A DNA stretch of 7,315 nt from an uncultured Oscillospiraceae bacterium (GCA_900552845.1 USBC01000092.1:1-7315), one strand, 5' to 3'; positions 1 through 5,741 are shown, counted from the stretch's first letter. The notes: generated from the sequence alone by a model not told the origin. Program-made: numbers and translations.

Positions 1-2
1 AC

Positions 3-98
3 ACCTTCAAGAACAAGAAGAACGACCCCGATCGTTTGGAGTTCAACAAGTATTGCCGCTTCTGCCGCAAGCACACCGTTCATCGTGAGACCAAGTAA
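3..98 (+). CDS. rpmG: 50S ribosomal protein L33 (3' end only)
   Basis: The last 31 codons of a small basic protein lead into a TAA stop; the start lies off the left edge. The residues include TFKNKKNDPDRLEF followed by KYCRFCRKHTVHRETK. The CxxC pair in YCRFC is the second zinc knuckle of zinc-type (C+) L33, a large-subunit protein near the E site. The first CxxC would be in the missing N-terminus. Its position directly before secE is standard in Firmicutes and supports the call. The stop is 20 bases before secE, so the two are co-transcribed. Confidence 0.93.
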   Translation, partial: TFKNKKNDPDRLEFNKYCRFCRKHTVHRETK

Positions 99-118
99 TG
101 TAAGGAGGAGTAGAAAAG

Positions 119-331
119 ATGGCTGAAACCGCTAAAAAGCCCAATATCTTTCAGCGTTGGGCACGCTCCTTCAAGGATATGCGCGGCGAGATGAAGAAGG
201 TTGTATGGCCCACCAAAAAGCAGGTCGTCAACAACACCCTCATCGTACTGGCAGTTGTCCTGGTCGCCGCTGTCGTTATCTGCGGACTGGACGTTCTGTT
301 CTCGTTCGTTATCAAGCTGCTCATCAAGTAA
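119..331 (+). CDS. secE: Preprotein translocase subunit SecE
   Basis: This 70-residue protein is the short single-span SecE typical of Gram-positive bacteria. SecE clamps the SecY channel in the cytoplasmic membrane and is essential for Sec-dependent export. Residues 11-23 form the amphipathic cytoplasmic helix. The family motif EMKKVVWPTKKQV is at about 24-36. One hydrophobic span runs from about 41 to 67, followed by a basic tail ending in IK. The start is set by AAGGAGG at 102-108, ten bases before the ATG. The gene sits between rpmG and nusG, its usual place, and nusG follows after 42 bases in the same operon. Nothing is truncated. Confidence 0.96.
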   Translation: MAETAKKPNIFQRWARSFKDMRGEMKKVVWPTKKQVVNNTLIVLAVVLVAAVVICGLDVLFSFVIKLLIK

Positions 332-373
332 GCAGCCCAGCAACCGATACCACACCAAACGGGAGGGAACGAA

Positions 374-898
374 ATGGCTGAAGAAGCAAAATGGTATGTA
401 GTGCATACCTACTCCGGCTATGAGAATAAGGTTGCCGACAGCATCGTGAATGCGGTGGAAAACCGGCAGCTGCATCATCTTATTACCGATGTGAAGATCC
501 CGACCGAAATGGTGGTCGAGATCAAGGACGACGGACAAAAGGTGGAAAAGGAGCAGAAGCTCTTCCCCAGCTATGTATTTGTCAAGATGATTATGACAGA
601 CGACAGCTGGTATGTTGTCCGCAATATCCGCGGAGTAACGGGCTTTGTGGGCCCCGGCTCCAAACCGGTGCCGCTGACGGAGGCAGAGATTGAGCGCTTC
701 CAGGTGGAGAACCGGCAGATCGAGACCAACTATGCCGTGGGCGACAGCGTAGAAGTCACCGGCGGCTATCTGGAAGGCTTTGTAGGCGTTGTGGACGCCA
801 TTGACACCGAAAAACAACTGACCCGCGTCACCGTTTCGATGATGGGCAAAGATGTGACGGTGGAACTGGCGCTGAACGAAGTAAAGCCCCTGGAATAA
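374..898 (+). CDS. nusG: Transcription termination/antitermination factor NusG
   Basis: The 174-residue length is normal for bacterial NusG, which binds RNA polymerase at the clamp and affects pausing, Rho action and transcription-translation coupling. The NGN domain is at about 5-100, with KWYVVHTYSGYENKV near the start, FPSYVFVKM at 64-72 and VRNIRGVTGFVG at 82-93. The KOW domain is at about 119-172, with YAVGDSVEVTGGYLEGFVG as its core. There is no insert between the domains. The start is supported by GGGAGGG at 361-367, six bases before the ATG. It is co-transcribed with secE, and a long structured leader separates it from rplK. Confidence 0.97.
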   Translation: MAEEAKWYVVHTYSGYENKVADSIVNAVENRQLHHLITDVKIPTEMVVEIKDDGQKVEKEQKLFPSYVFVKMIMTDDSWYVVRNIRGVTGFVGPGSKPVPLTEAEIERFQVENRQIETNYAVGDSVEVTGGYLEGFVGVVDAIDTEKQLTRVTVSMMGKDVTVELALNEVKPLE

Positions 899-1059
899 TC
901 AATAAAAGCAACAATATAAAACCGCAGGCCCGTGCGTAAACGGGTCGATAGGCTTCGCCCTCAAAAAGAGCCGAGAGCAGAGCCTGTGGGAGGAACCGTC
1001 CGCAAAATATAAAATGGGACGGCCCGCTATCATTACCACATATTTGGAGGTGCAGAAAC
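899..1059 (+). promoter_or_regulatory. Structured rplK leader with probable L1-binding site
   Basis: This 161-nt untranslated gap separates nusG and rplK. The part nearest rplK contains TGTGG (985-989) pairing with CCACA (1036-1040), the invariant-looking GAGGAA on the 5' side of an internal loop, and an inner stem CCGTCC (996-1001) pairing with GGACGG (1017-1022). GUGGGAGG plus ACCAC matches the arms of the L1-binding region in helices 76-78 of 23S rRNA, which L1-repressed mRNAs are known to mimic. The 3' arm ends 5 nt before the rplK Shine-Dalgarno (1046-1050), so bound L1 would block initiation. Upstream there is a hairpin CCCGT/ACGGG (929-933/940-944) and a possible AGGCT/AGCCT stem (950-954/981-985). 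I see no T-tract, so it is probably a translational control element. A T-loop-type leader for another ribosomal protein is possible but fits less well. Confidence 0.72.
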
Positions 1060-1485
1060 ATGGCTCAGAAAGTAGTAGGCTATATCAAGCTGCAGATCCC
1101 TGCCGGCAAGGCAACCCCCGCGCCCCCCGTTGGTCCCGCACTGGGTCAGCACGGCGTAAACATTATGGCTTTCACCAAGGAATTCAATGAGCGCACCAAG
1201 AACGATGTCGGTCTCATTATCCCTGTTGTGATTACCGTGTACGCAGACCGTACTTTTAGCTTTATTACCAAGACTCCCCCCGCGGCAGTCCTCATCAAGA
1301 AGGCGCTCAATCTGGAATCCGGTTCCGGCGTGCCCAACAAGACCAAGGTTGGCAAGATCACCCGTGAGCAGCTCCAGAAGATCGCTGAGCTGAAGATGCC
1401 CGACCTGAACGCTGCCAACATCGATACCGCCATCAGCATGATCGCCGGTACCGCACGCAGCATGGGCGTAGAAGTAGAAGGCTAA
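1060..1485 (+). CDS. rplK: 50S ribosomal protein L11
   Basis: The 141 residues match the canonical L11 length. L11 binds 23S rRNA at the GTPase-associated centre with L10 and the L7/L12 stalk, and is needed for the RelA stringent response. The N-terminal domain (about 1-70) has the proline-rich PPVGPALGQHGVNI at 22-35. The linker KTPPA is at 71-75. The C-terminal rRNA-binding domain has MPDLNA at 113-118 and ends GTARSMGVEVEG. The start is set by GGAGG at 1046-1050, nine bases before the ATG. It is preceded by the probable L1 operator and followed after 75 bases by rplA. Confidence 0.98.
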   Translation: MAQKVVGYIKLQIPAGKATPAPPVGPALGQHGVNIMAFTKEFNERTKNDVGLIIPVVITVYADRTFSFITKTPPAAVLIKKALNLESGSGVPNKTKVGKITREQLQKIAELKMPDLNAANIDTAISMIAGTARSMGVEVEG

Positions 1486-1506
1486 ATTTTCAGCTTTCTT
1501 TTGTAA

Positions 1507-1550
1507 CAGTGGGAGGAACCATTCCGCTAAACACCACATTATAGGAGGAT
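1507..1550 (+). promoter_or_regulatory. Second probable L1-binding site, before rplA
   Basis: The rplK-rplA gap carries GTGGGAGGAACC at 1509-1520 and ACCACAT at 1533-1539. GTGG (1509-1512) pairs with CCAC (1534-1537), which gives a much shorter hairpin than the one before rplK. The 12-base 5' arm is identical to that of the rplK leader. CCACA is again exactly 5 nt before a GGAGG (1544-1548). The shared sequence and spacing argue that both elements bind the same protein, most simply L1 itself in an autogenous loop. L1 recognition of this site is inference from its likeness to the 23S stalk. Confidence 0.65.
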
Positions 1551-1560
1551 TATTAAAGCT

Positions 1561-2274
1561 ATGAAGCATGGTAAGAAATATACAGACAGCAGAAAGCTGG
1601 TAGACAGCACCAAGCTGTATGAGCCGGCAGAGGCGCTGGACCTTTGCGCCAAGACCGGTAAGGCAAAATTCGATGAGACCGTTGAGATTCATGTTCGTCT
1701 GGGCGTAGATAGCCGTCACGCTGACCAGCAGGTCCGCGGCGCCGTAGTACTGCCCAACGGTACCGGTAAGAGCGTCCGCGTGCTGTGCTTTGCCCGCGGC
1801 GATGCTGCCGAGGCTGCCAAGGCTGCCGGCGCAGAGTTTGTAGGCGCTGAGGACATGATGGAGAAGATCCAGAAAGAGAACTGGATGGACTTTGACGTTG
1901 TGATCGCGACCCCCGACATGATGGGTATTGTCGGTCGTCTGGGTAAGATTCTGGGTCCGCGCGGTCTGATGCCCAACCCCAAGGCGGGTACCGTTACCCC
2001 CGATGCCGGTCGTGCTGTGACCGAGGCAAAGGCAGGTAAGATCGAGTACCGTCTGGATAAGACCAACATCATTCACTGCCCCATCGGCAAGGTTTCCTTC
2101 GGCGCACAGAAGCTGCAGGAGAACTTTGATACCCTGATGGACGCGATCGTAAAGGCGAAGCCCGCGGCTGCCAAGGGTCAGTATGTCCGTTCCTGCGTGG
2201 TTGCCACCACCATGGGCCCCGGCGTGAAGATCAACCCTGCCCGCTTTGTTGCCGTTACCACCGCTGAGAACTGA
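1561..2274 (+). CDS. rplA: 50S ribosomal protein L1
   Basis: This 237-residue protein is of ordinary bacterial L1 length. L1 forms the mobile stalk beside the E site, helps release deacylated tRNA, and represses its own operon in many bacteria. The N-terminal half of domain I contains GKKYTDSRKLVD. The inserted domain II covers roughly 68-160, with the family signature IATPDMMGIVGRLGKILGPR (115-134) followed by GLMPNPKAGTVT. The chain returns to domain I with KVSFGAQKLQENF and ends near MGPGVKINP. The Shine-Dalgarno GGAGG (1544-1548) is rather far, 12 bases, from the ATG. An intrinsic terminator follows 13 bases after the stop, so rplA is the last gene of this transcript. Confidence 0.98.
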   Translation: MKHGKKYTDSRKLVDSTKLYEPAEALDLCAKTGKAKFDETVEIHVRLGVDSRHADQQVRGAVVLPNGTGKSVRVLCFARGDAAEAAKAAGAEFVGAEDMMEKIQKENWMDFDVVIATPDMMGIVGRLGKILGPRGLMPNPKAGTVTPDAGRAVTEAKAGKIEYRLDKTNIIHCPIGKVSFGAQKLQENFDTLMDAIVKAKPAAAKGQYVRSCVVATTMGPGVKINPARFVAVTTAEN

Positions 2275-2287
2275 TAAGTGAAACCGA

Positions 2288-2321
2288 TAAAGCGGACTCT
2301 CCGGAGCCCGCTTTATTTTTT
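2288..2321 (+). terminator. Intrinsic terminator after rplA
   Basis: TAAAGCGG (2288-2295) pairs with CCGCTTTA (2308-2315), giving eight base pairs. An A/C mismatch and CTC/GAG (2297-2299/2304-2306) then close a four-base TCCG loop. Six Ts follow at 2316-2321. This is a good Rho-independent terminator for the ribosomal operon. It lies only 6 bases before the mscL Shine-Dalgarno, so mscL needs either read-through or a promoter hidden in or upstream of the hairpin. Confidence 0.85.
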
Positions 2322-2341
2322 AGCAACGGAGGACGACCTGC

Positions 2342-2776
2342 ATGAAAAAGATCGTAAAGGAATTTCGGGATTTTATTTCCCGCGGCAATGTAATGGATAT
2401 GGCAGTCGGTGTGATCGTCGGCGGCGCCTTCGGCAAGATCACCTCGTCGCTGGTCAACGATGTGTTCATGCCGTTTTTGGGCTGGATCATCGGAGATATC
2501 GACCTGACGGCATTGAATATCACCCTTTCCCCTGCCGTAACGGAGGGCGAAACGGTGGTGAAGGAAGCCGTGGTGATGGGTATTGGCAATTTTATTGCCA
2601 CCATCATCGATTTTCTGCTGATTGCGCTGGTGGTGTTTTTGTTTGTCAAGGCAGTGAACACCGCGCGCAGCAAGCTGGAAAAGCCTGCCGAGGAGGAAGC
2701 GCCTGCCGCACCGCCGGAGCCCTCCAATGAGGAGAAGCTGCTGAGCGAAATCCGCGACCTGCTGAAGGAAAAATAA
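2342..2776 (+). CDS. mscL: Large-conductance mechanosensitive channel MscL
   Basis: The 144 residues make a typical MscL subunit. It is a homopentameric cytoplasmic-membrane pore that opens under extreme tension and vents solutes on hypo-osmotic shock. The N-terminal amphipathic helix is KEFRDFISRGNVMDMAVG (6-23). It runs into TM1 with the glycine-rich pore-lining VGVIVGGAFGKI (22-33). A periplasmic-side loop of about 48-78 follows, then TM2 at about 80-104. A charged proline/glutamate linker (about 113-127) leads to the C-terminal bundle helix SNEEKLLSEIRDLLKEK. The start is fixed by GGAGG at 2328-2332, nine bases before the ATG. mscL is normally monocistronic and is bounded by hairpins here. 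I see no clear promoter between the upstream terminator and the gene. Confidence 0.97.
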   Translation: MKKIVKEFRDFISRGNVMDMAVGVIVGGAFGKITSSLVNDVFMPFLGWIIGDIDLTALNITLSPAVTEGETVVKEAVVMGIGNFIATIIDFLLIALVVFLFVKAVNTARSKLEKPAEEEAPAAPPEPSNEEKLLSEIRDLLKEK

Positions 2777-2792
2777 AAGACAAAAAAGAGAG

Positions 2793-2818
2793 AAGGGCGT
2801 CCCCAAGGGGCGCCCTTT
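2793..2818 (+). terminator. Hairpin after mscL, probable terminator
   Basis: AAGGGCG (2793-2799) pairs with CGCCCTT (2811-2817). The stem continues with a T-G wobble and CCC/GGG to a CAA loop, giving about 11 base pairs of mostly GC. On the plus strand only TTT follows, so termination of mscL would rest on stem strength. On the minus strand, CTCTC and then six Ts follow the stem. The element may act in both directions, and the minus-strand T-tract is better in length but offset by about five bases. Confidence 0.55.
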
Positions 2819-2870
2819 GGCGTGGCTGCCGGCAAAAAGGACGGGAAAACGGGCGAACTTGACTGAAAAA

Positions 2871-2884
2871 GCAGGATTTCCTGC
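2871..2884 (-). terminator. Short minus-strand terminator-like hairpin
   Basis: GCAGG (2871-2875) and CCTGC (2880-2884) form five perfect GC-rich pairs around a four-base loop. On the minus strand the stem is followed at once by TTTTT (plus-strand AAAAA at 2866-2870). An eight-G run (2885-2892) abuts it on the other side. No minus-strand gene is visible upstream, and the stem is short, so this is only a weak call. Confidence 0.25.
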
Positions 2885-2896
2885 GGGGGGGGAGGA

Positions 2897-2936
2897 TTGT
2901 CCGACAGCGAAAAAAGTGATAAACTTTTATTATAAT
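2897..2936 (+). promoter_or_regulatory. Weak promoter-like sequence before the sensor remnant
   Basis: TTGTCC (2897-2902) is followed after 17 bases by TAAACT (2920-2925), and a perfect TATAAT lies at 2931-2936 in an AT-rich patch. Each candidate pair has faults: two mismatches in each box of the first pair, and no recognisable -35 at 17 bases from TATAAT. It sits directly in front of the degraded sensor fragment and could be a relic promoter or chance. Confidence 0.22.
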
Positions 2937-2951
2937 TCCGATATCAAAAAT

Positions 2952-3440
2952 ATGCTGGCAGTTCCGGCATTTGACGGAAAAGCCGGCAGCTATGTGATCC
3001 GCTCCGACGGCCGCATTGTCATCAATCGCACTATGGGCAAGGGGGAGCCGATCTACAATTTTCTGGCTGCGCTGCGGGAGCGCTCCGATCTTTCCGAGAA
3101 GGAGATCCTTGCATTTTCAAGGGAGCTTCAGCAGGAGCAATCCGGTGCAAGGACGGTGACCGCGGGAGGGGAAAAATTCTACCTGCTGTATGAAAGGTTG
3201 GATATTCGGGACTGGATAACGGTGGGAATGGTCCCTCGGTTTGGGTTTATGCAGCCCTCCTGCCATTTCCCAAACGGCAAATATACTCTGCCTGCACCCC
3301 GCAAAAGGAACCGAAAAGGCAAAAAGGCGCAGCCGCCCGAAAGGGCGGTGGTGGCTGCGCCGTATGCCGAGAATTTGAGAAAATTTTGGGGAGAATGCAG
3401 TAAAATGGCAAAAATGATGCACTTACATAGCAGAGGATAA
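2952..3440 (+). pseudogene. Remnant of an extracellular Cache-like sensor domain
   Basis: The open frame runs from at least 2817 to a TAA at 3438-3440, and the first ATG is at 2952. Only about 2937-3236 looks protein-like. Features recalling the membrane-distal Cache/PAS-like sensor region of clostridial histidine kinases and GGDEF proteins are LAVPAFDGKAGSYVIRSDGR, then IYNFLAALRE, then FYLLYERLDIRDWITVGMVP. The usual transmembrane segments and any HAMP, kinase, GGDEF or EAL output domain are absent. After 3236 the frame becomes basic and low in hydrophobics and reads through a strong hairpin, as expected of non-coding DNA. No Shine-Dalgarno precedes 2952, and an eight-G run lies upstream. 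I take it as a decayed fragment. A small free-standing ligand-binding protein is less likely, because there is no signal sequence. Confidence 0.5.
3326..3361 (-). terminator. Strong minus-strand intrinsic terminator
   Basis: GGCGCAGCC (3326-3334) and GGCTGCGCC (3353-3361) are perfect nine-base inverted repeats. Inside them GCCC/GGGC closes a GAAA tetraloop (3339-3342), leaving a ggtggt bulge on one side. Read on the minus strand, the stem is followed immediately by TTTTT and then GCCTTTTC, the textbook layout. On the plus strand no T-tract follows. No minus-strand gene lies between here and 6412, so it would stop only antisense transcripts or be left over from a lost gene. Confidence 0.6.
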
Positions 3441-3466
3441 AAACCATAAGCCAAGGAGGGACCCCC
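3362..3466. other. Intergenic region before the lipoprotein cassette
   Basis: This AT-richer 105-base stretch should hold the promoter of the cassette. TTGAGA (3375-3380) and TAAAAT (3401-3406) are the best boxes, but they are 20 bases apart, which is long. I see no other convincing sigma-70 pair and no riboswitch-like structure. The gap ends with AAGGAGGG (3453-3460) six bases before the ATG of the first lipoprotein. Confidence 0.3.
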
Positions 3467-4477
3467 ATGAAAAAGCGGATTTTAGCGGCGGCGGGTGCGG
3501 TGCTGGCACTGGCGCTGCTGCTGACGGGCTGCGGCAGCAGCAATGCAACCGCCGACAGCGTCAGAGAAACCGGCTATGACAGCTTTTATGACCTGAAAAA
3601 TGAAAGCTACGCCACGGACGAGAAGAATATGAGCGGCACCGTGATGCCGTATCCGGAACCGAGCGAAGAGGCAGGAAGTGGTACGGCAGCGCTTCCCAGC
3701 GATCGGAAGCTGATCCAAACGGCGCAAATGGAACTGGAAAGCCGGGAATATGCCAAGGCGCTGGCAGCTTTGGAGCAAATGATAGCAGATTGCGGCGGAT
3801 ATATCGAAAGCCGTACCGAGCAGGGCGGCAGCCTGTACAGCAGCCGCTACAATGCCCGTTATGCCAGCATTACCGCAAGAATACCGGCGGAAAAGCTGGA
3901 GGAGGCAATGGGCGCGGCAGGCGGGCTGTGCAATGTGGTAAGCCGCAGCACCGATGTATCCGATGTGACCGAAAGCTATACCGACACCGAGGCGCGGCTG
4001 AATACGCTGCGGCTGCAGGAGGAACGACTTTTGGCGATTCTCTCCAAGGCGACAGAACTGACCGATGTATTGGAGCTGGAGAGCCGCCTTTCCGATGTGC
4101 GGTACCAGATTGAAAGCTATGAAGCGACGCTGCGCAGCTACGACAGCAGAGTCAGCTACTCCACCCTGCACATGACCCTGCAGGAGGTGGTGGAGTACAG
4201 CGTTATCAACACGCCGCCCCAGACACTGGGTCAACGCCTTTCCGATGGATTTGCAGATTCGATGCGCATGGTGAAAAACAGTGCGGAAAATGTGTTGGTC
4301 TGGATCGTGACCTATCTGCCGCTGGTGTTGCTGTGGGCGGTCATCATTGCCGTAGCGGTGTGGCTGGTGCTGAGAGCCGTGCGCCGCCGCAAGCAGTCCG
4401 GCAAACGGCAAACGCCCCCCTGTGAAGGCGGCCAGAATACCAGCCCCCTGCCCAAGGATAACGGAGGTGCAAAATGA
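3467..4477 (+). CDS. DUF4349 domain lipoprotein with C-terminal membrane anchor
   Basis: This 336-residue protein starts with a lipoprotein signal: MKKR, a hydrophobic stretch, and the lipobox LLTGC with Cys22. A polar, disordered linker (23-78) follows. From about 79 to 240 lies a DUF4349 domain with RKLIQTAQMELESREYAKAL, GGYIESR, ARIPAEKLEEAM, DVSDVTESYTDTEARLNTLR, and a helical coiled-coil segment (about 168-222) rich in E, R and L (EERLLAILSKA, LELESRLSDVRYQIES). It closes with SYSTLHMTLQE. A transmembrane helix spans about 276-303, then a basic cytoplasmic tail (RRRKQSGKR). The function of DUF4349 proteins is unknown; they are common in Firmicutes and envelope-located. The start is set by AAGGAGGG at 3453-3460. 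The stop overlaps the next start (ATGA), indicating translational coupling. Confidence 0.9.
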   Translation: MKKRILAAAGAVLALALLLTGCGSSNATADSVRETGYDSFYDLKNESYATDEKNMSGTVMPYPEPSEEAGSGTAALPSDRKLIQTAQMELESREYAKALAALEQMIADCGGYIESRTEQGGSLYSSRYNARYASITARIPAEKLEEAMGAAGGLCNVVSRSTDVSDVTESYTDTEARLNTLRLQEERLLAILSKATELTDVLELESRLSDVRYQIESYEATLRSYDSRVSYSTLHMTLQEVVEYSVINTPPQTLGQRLSDGFADSMRMVKNSAENVLVWIVTYLPLVLLWAVIIAVAVWLVLRAVRRRKQSGKRQTPPCEGGQNTSPLPKDNGGAK

Positions 4478-5190
4478 AAAAGATGATAGTACTGCTGCTT
4501 GCTGTTATGATGGTCATTGCCATGGCAGCCTGTGGCAACCGGAACAGCGACAATCCCGCCAGTCATAGCACCATCGGCGAGCCCAAAATCTCCGCAAAGG
4601 TGGACGGTCCCCGCATGGTGCAGGTCGGCGGAGAGCTGTATATTGATACCGGAGAGCGGATCACGCTGCTGCGCTGCGGCGTGATGGACGGGGAGATCGC
4701 CGAAACGGTGGCGCCGAATGAAGTGCCGGCGGAGGACGACTGCTCCAACTTCGGAACGGGGTACAGCTACCAGATCGCCGGTGTGTACAGCATTGATGTG
4801 GTGATCAACGGCGACTGGTGCCGTTTCCAGCGGGAGGTGCCGAGCTGCAGCTACGCCGAGGAAATGTCTGCGCTGGGGCTGGCATTGGCGGCTGACCCGA
4901 CGGCAGCCGAGATCCAATCCGATGGGTTTATCTGCATCGGAGAAGAAGCTGCCCCTGATGTAGAGACGGCGATTTGGCTGGCGCTGCAGGAAACCGGCGG
5001 AGACTGCAATGCGGCTGATGCGGCTTTTGACGAAGCGGCGGGCCTGTGGCGGATCCATTTGACCGGAGAAGACGGAGAAACCACCGTGTGGCTGGGGGAA
5101 GACGGCGTGACCCGGCAGGTAGTGGATCAACCGGCAAAACGGATTGTCTATAACGGCGGGGAGAACAACGAGCCGTCGTATAAATCATAA
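4474..5190 (+). CDS. Uncharacterised lipoprotein, two-part extracellular region
   Basis: This 238-residue protein has a signal peptide and lipobox AMAAC (Cys20), so it should be an outer-face membrane lipoprotein. I cannot give it a confident family. Residues about 45-120 form a beta-rich part with GGELYIDTGERI, then CSNFGTGYSYQ and an IDVVINGDWCRF strand pair. This resembles an uncharacterised module of clostridial secreted proteins with a QSNFGxGYxY-like motif. Residues about 150-217 resemble a small alpha+beta fold: a helix ETAIWLALQET, then GLWRIHLTGEDG and TVWLGEDGVTRQV, somewhat like PepSY or NTF2-type repeats. Extra cysteines at 68, 90, 116, 125, 154 and 178 could form disulfides. Its ATG overlaps the upstream stop, with GGAGG at 4463-4467. 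Confidence 0.85.
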   Translation: MKKMIVLLLAVMMVIAMAACGNRNSDNPASHSTIGEPKISAKVDGPRMVQVGGELYIDTGERITLLRCGVMDGEIAETVAPNEVPAEDDCSNFGTGYSYQIAGVYSIDVVINGDWCRFQREVPSCSYAEEMSALGLALAADPTAAEIQSDGFICIGEEAAPDVETAIWLALQETGGDCNAADAAFDEAAGLWRIHLTGEDGETTVWLGEDGVTRQVVDQPAKRIVYNGGENNEPSYKS

Positions 5191-5222
5191 ATCTAAAAAA
5201 AGAAAAACAGGAGAAAAATCAC

Positions 5223-5714
5223 ATGAGAAAATGGAAAGTGCCGGCGCTGTTGCTGGCGGTAATGCTGTTGTTGACCGGCTGCGCACCCAAGGACGCGGGA
5301 TTGGCGATCTTGATCGGGCTGGATAAAACAGAACTGGCGCAGGGAGACCTGCCCTGCCGCAGCTACTACGAGGGAGAGACCCTGATGGTGCCGCTGTGCA
5401 AGGTGGCAGAGACACTGGGATATTCCTCCGAATGGGATAGCGCAAGCAAAACGGCGGTAATTGACGATGGCTATATCCAAAAGGCAACGCTGACCGCCGG
5501 CAGCACAACTGCCGTATTTGAGGGCAAGCTGAAGATGCTCAATATGAGCCGCGAGGCAGAGCTGACGGTGAAGCCGGTGGTAGTGGAGGGCGTTCTTTAT
5601 GTGCCGGCAGATTTCTTCACTGAATTTTTGAATGATGTGGAATATGGCGAGGGGATCGTGACCATCGCTCCGAGCATGAACTACACGGATTACATAAAGG
5701 CATTTTTCGGTTGA
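5223..5714 (+). CDS. Copper-amine-oxidase-N-like domain lipoprotein
   Basis: A 163-residue protein has a clear lipobox LLTGC (Cys20) after a hydrophobic signal. Residues about 42-150 read like the domain Pfam calls copper amine oxidase N-terminal (PF07833), which is widespread in Firmicute surface proteins. The matching features are LMVPLCKVAETLGYSSEWDSASKTAVI, then LTVKPVVVEGVLYVPADFFTEFL and GIVTIAP. Despite the name, the domain carries no oxidase active site and is thought to be a structural or binding module at the cell surface. There is only one copy and no partner enzyme domain. AGGAG at 5209-5213 lies nine bases before the ATG, and the gene follows the previous one after 32 bases in the same operon. 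Its exact role is unknown. Confidence 0.85.
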   Translation: MRKWKVPALLLAVMLLLTGCAPKDAGLAILIGLDKTELAQGDLPCRSYYEGETLMVPLCKVAETLGYSSEWDSASKTAVIDDGYIQKATLTAGSTTAVFEGKLKMLNMSREAELTVKPVVVEGVLYVPADFFTEFLNDVEYGEGIVTIAPSMNYTDYIKAFFG

Positions 5715-5719
5715 TGCGG

Positions 5720-5740
5720 GCAAGCCGCAAGGCTGCTTTT
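5720..5740 (+). terminator. Weak hairpin with T-tract after third lipoprotein
   Basis: AGCC (5723-5726) pairs with GGCT (5731-5734) around a GCAA loop. With one bulged A, GC (5720-5721) adds to GC (5735-5736). Four Ts follow. Six interrupted pairs make at best a partial terminator or attenuator, which could lower expression of the twin small genes downstream relative to the lipoproteins. Confidence 0.3.
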
Positions 5741-5741
5741 G

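Noticed and set aside
80..817. Long minus-strand open frame (245 codons) opposite secE and nusG
   Set aside because: It lies entirely antisense to two well-conserved genes, has no ribosome binding site and no recognisable domain; a shadow frame in GC-rich DNA.
1033..2076. Minus-strand open frame of 347 codons opposite rplK and rplA
   Set aside because: Antisense to both ribosomal protein genes and across their leaders; it spans two conserved genes whose codon structure explains the lack of stops.
2817..2951. TTG start extending the sensor remnant to 207 codons
   Set aside because: It starts in the 3' arm of a hairpin, has no ribosome binding site, crosses an eight-G run, and the added residues look non-coding.
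3482..4411. Minus-strand open frame of 309 codons opposite the DUF4349 gene
   Set aside because: Rich in H, Q, R and A as expected of a shadow frame; no Shine-Dalgarno, no domain.
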